A stretch of DNA of 7,139 nt from positions 1 to 7,139 of the forward strand of contig SBHH01000050.1 in the NCBI GenBank assembly GCA_006226265.1, written 5' to 3'. Positions 6,976 through 7,139 of the stretch are shown one piece after another (positions within the stretch are counted from its first letter, which is position 1; the number at the start of each line of letters is the position of its first letter). The stretch is from Alphaproteobacteria bacterium. GTDB lineage: Bacteria; Pseudomonadota; Alphaproteobacteria; Sneathiellales; Sneathiellaceae. A model generated the notes under the pieces. That model was not told the origin of the DNA. It saw only the letters and a program-made list of their open reading frames with translations, and did no database searches. The position numbers and the translations under genes were made by a program.

Positions 6976-7139
6976 TTAACAGTTTTCTTTCCTTCGAACT
7001 TTGACTGTCCCGCTTTGGTCGGGAAATTTAGAGAACAGGCCTTCAGCCATCTCTTTGATAACCTTAGGCAATATTCCACACCTGCCAGAACTTACTATGG
7101 TTCCTTGATAATATACTATCGGAGACCCTCTTTCGATGC
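6976..7139 (-). CDS. Possible C-terminal end of a gene entering from the right
   Basis: One minus-strand frame is open from the window edge to a TAA at 6976-6978, giving 53 residues (beginning IERGSPIVYYQGTIVSSG and ending GTVKVRRKENC). I recognise no family. Codons such as ATA, AGA and AGG differ from the neighbouring genes, in line with the lower GC here. A frame this short can be open by chance, so this is only a lead. Confidence 0.28.
   Translation of the reverse strand, partial: IERGSPIVYYQGTIVSSGRCGILPKVIKEMAEGLFSKFPDQSGTVKVRRKENC

Larger units (their letters stand above)
6735..7139. other. AT-richer tail with no confirmed gene
   Basis: No full gene was found in these 405 bp. The stretch holds a strong hairpin at 6815-6847, a weaker 5-bp hairpin TCCCG/CGGGA (7008-7012 with 7020-7024), long A/T runs near 6961-6990, and a minus-strand reading frame open to the right edge (6976-7139). 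From about 6850 the composition is visibly more AT-rich than the genes to the left. An ATG at 7136 with GGAG 11 nt upstream could begin a plus-strand gene, but only one codon is visible. Confidence 0.6.

Noticed and set aside
7136..7139. Start of a plus-strand gene at the right edge
   Set aside because: An ATG with a distant GGAG is visible, but a single codon cannot support a gene call.

Overview
The window looks like chromosomal DNA of an alphaproteobacterium. The coding regions are moderately GC-rich, the SUF genes and their Rrf2-family regulator are of the kind found in alphaproteobacteria and Xanthomonas-like bacteria, and a GcvA-type LysR gene and a DUF1127 gene are also present. I cannot name a genus from sequence alone.

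Left half (1-4427, minus strand): a compact iron-sulfur cluster assembly operon read right to left: Rrf2 regulator, sufB, sufC, sufD, sufS (sufS runs off the left edge). Junctions are tight: 3 bp between the regulator and sufB, 43 bp between sufB and sufC, 16 bp between sufC and sufD, and an ATGA overlap between sufD and sufS. SufB, SufC and SufD form the scaffold and ATPase complex. SufS supplies sulfur from cysteine. The Rrf2 protein, with a three-cysteine motif, is expected to sense Fe-S status and control the operon. A 14-bp inverted repeat flanking a TATAAA box upstream of the regulator is the best operator candidate.

Middle (4428-5283): a 313-bp gap holds the suf promoter region on the minus strand and, on the plus strand, what looks like an unannotated small RNA or structured leader of about 110 nt. 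It has a TTGACA/TATAGT promoter, a closing helix, an inner hairpin and an intrinsic terminator. The terminator lies 43 bp ahead of a small P-loop kinase gene, so the RNA is either a free-standing sRNA or a regulated leader of that kinase.

Right half (5284-7139): a GcvA-like LysR regulator (minus) converges on the kinase and diverges from a 98-residue DUF1127 protein (plus). The last 405 bp are visibly AT-richer. They hold a near-perfect 15-bp hairpin downstream of the DUF1127 gene and a weak candidate for the C-terminal end of a minus-strand gene entering from the right edge. No CRISPR array, insertion sequence, tRNA or rRNA was seen.
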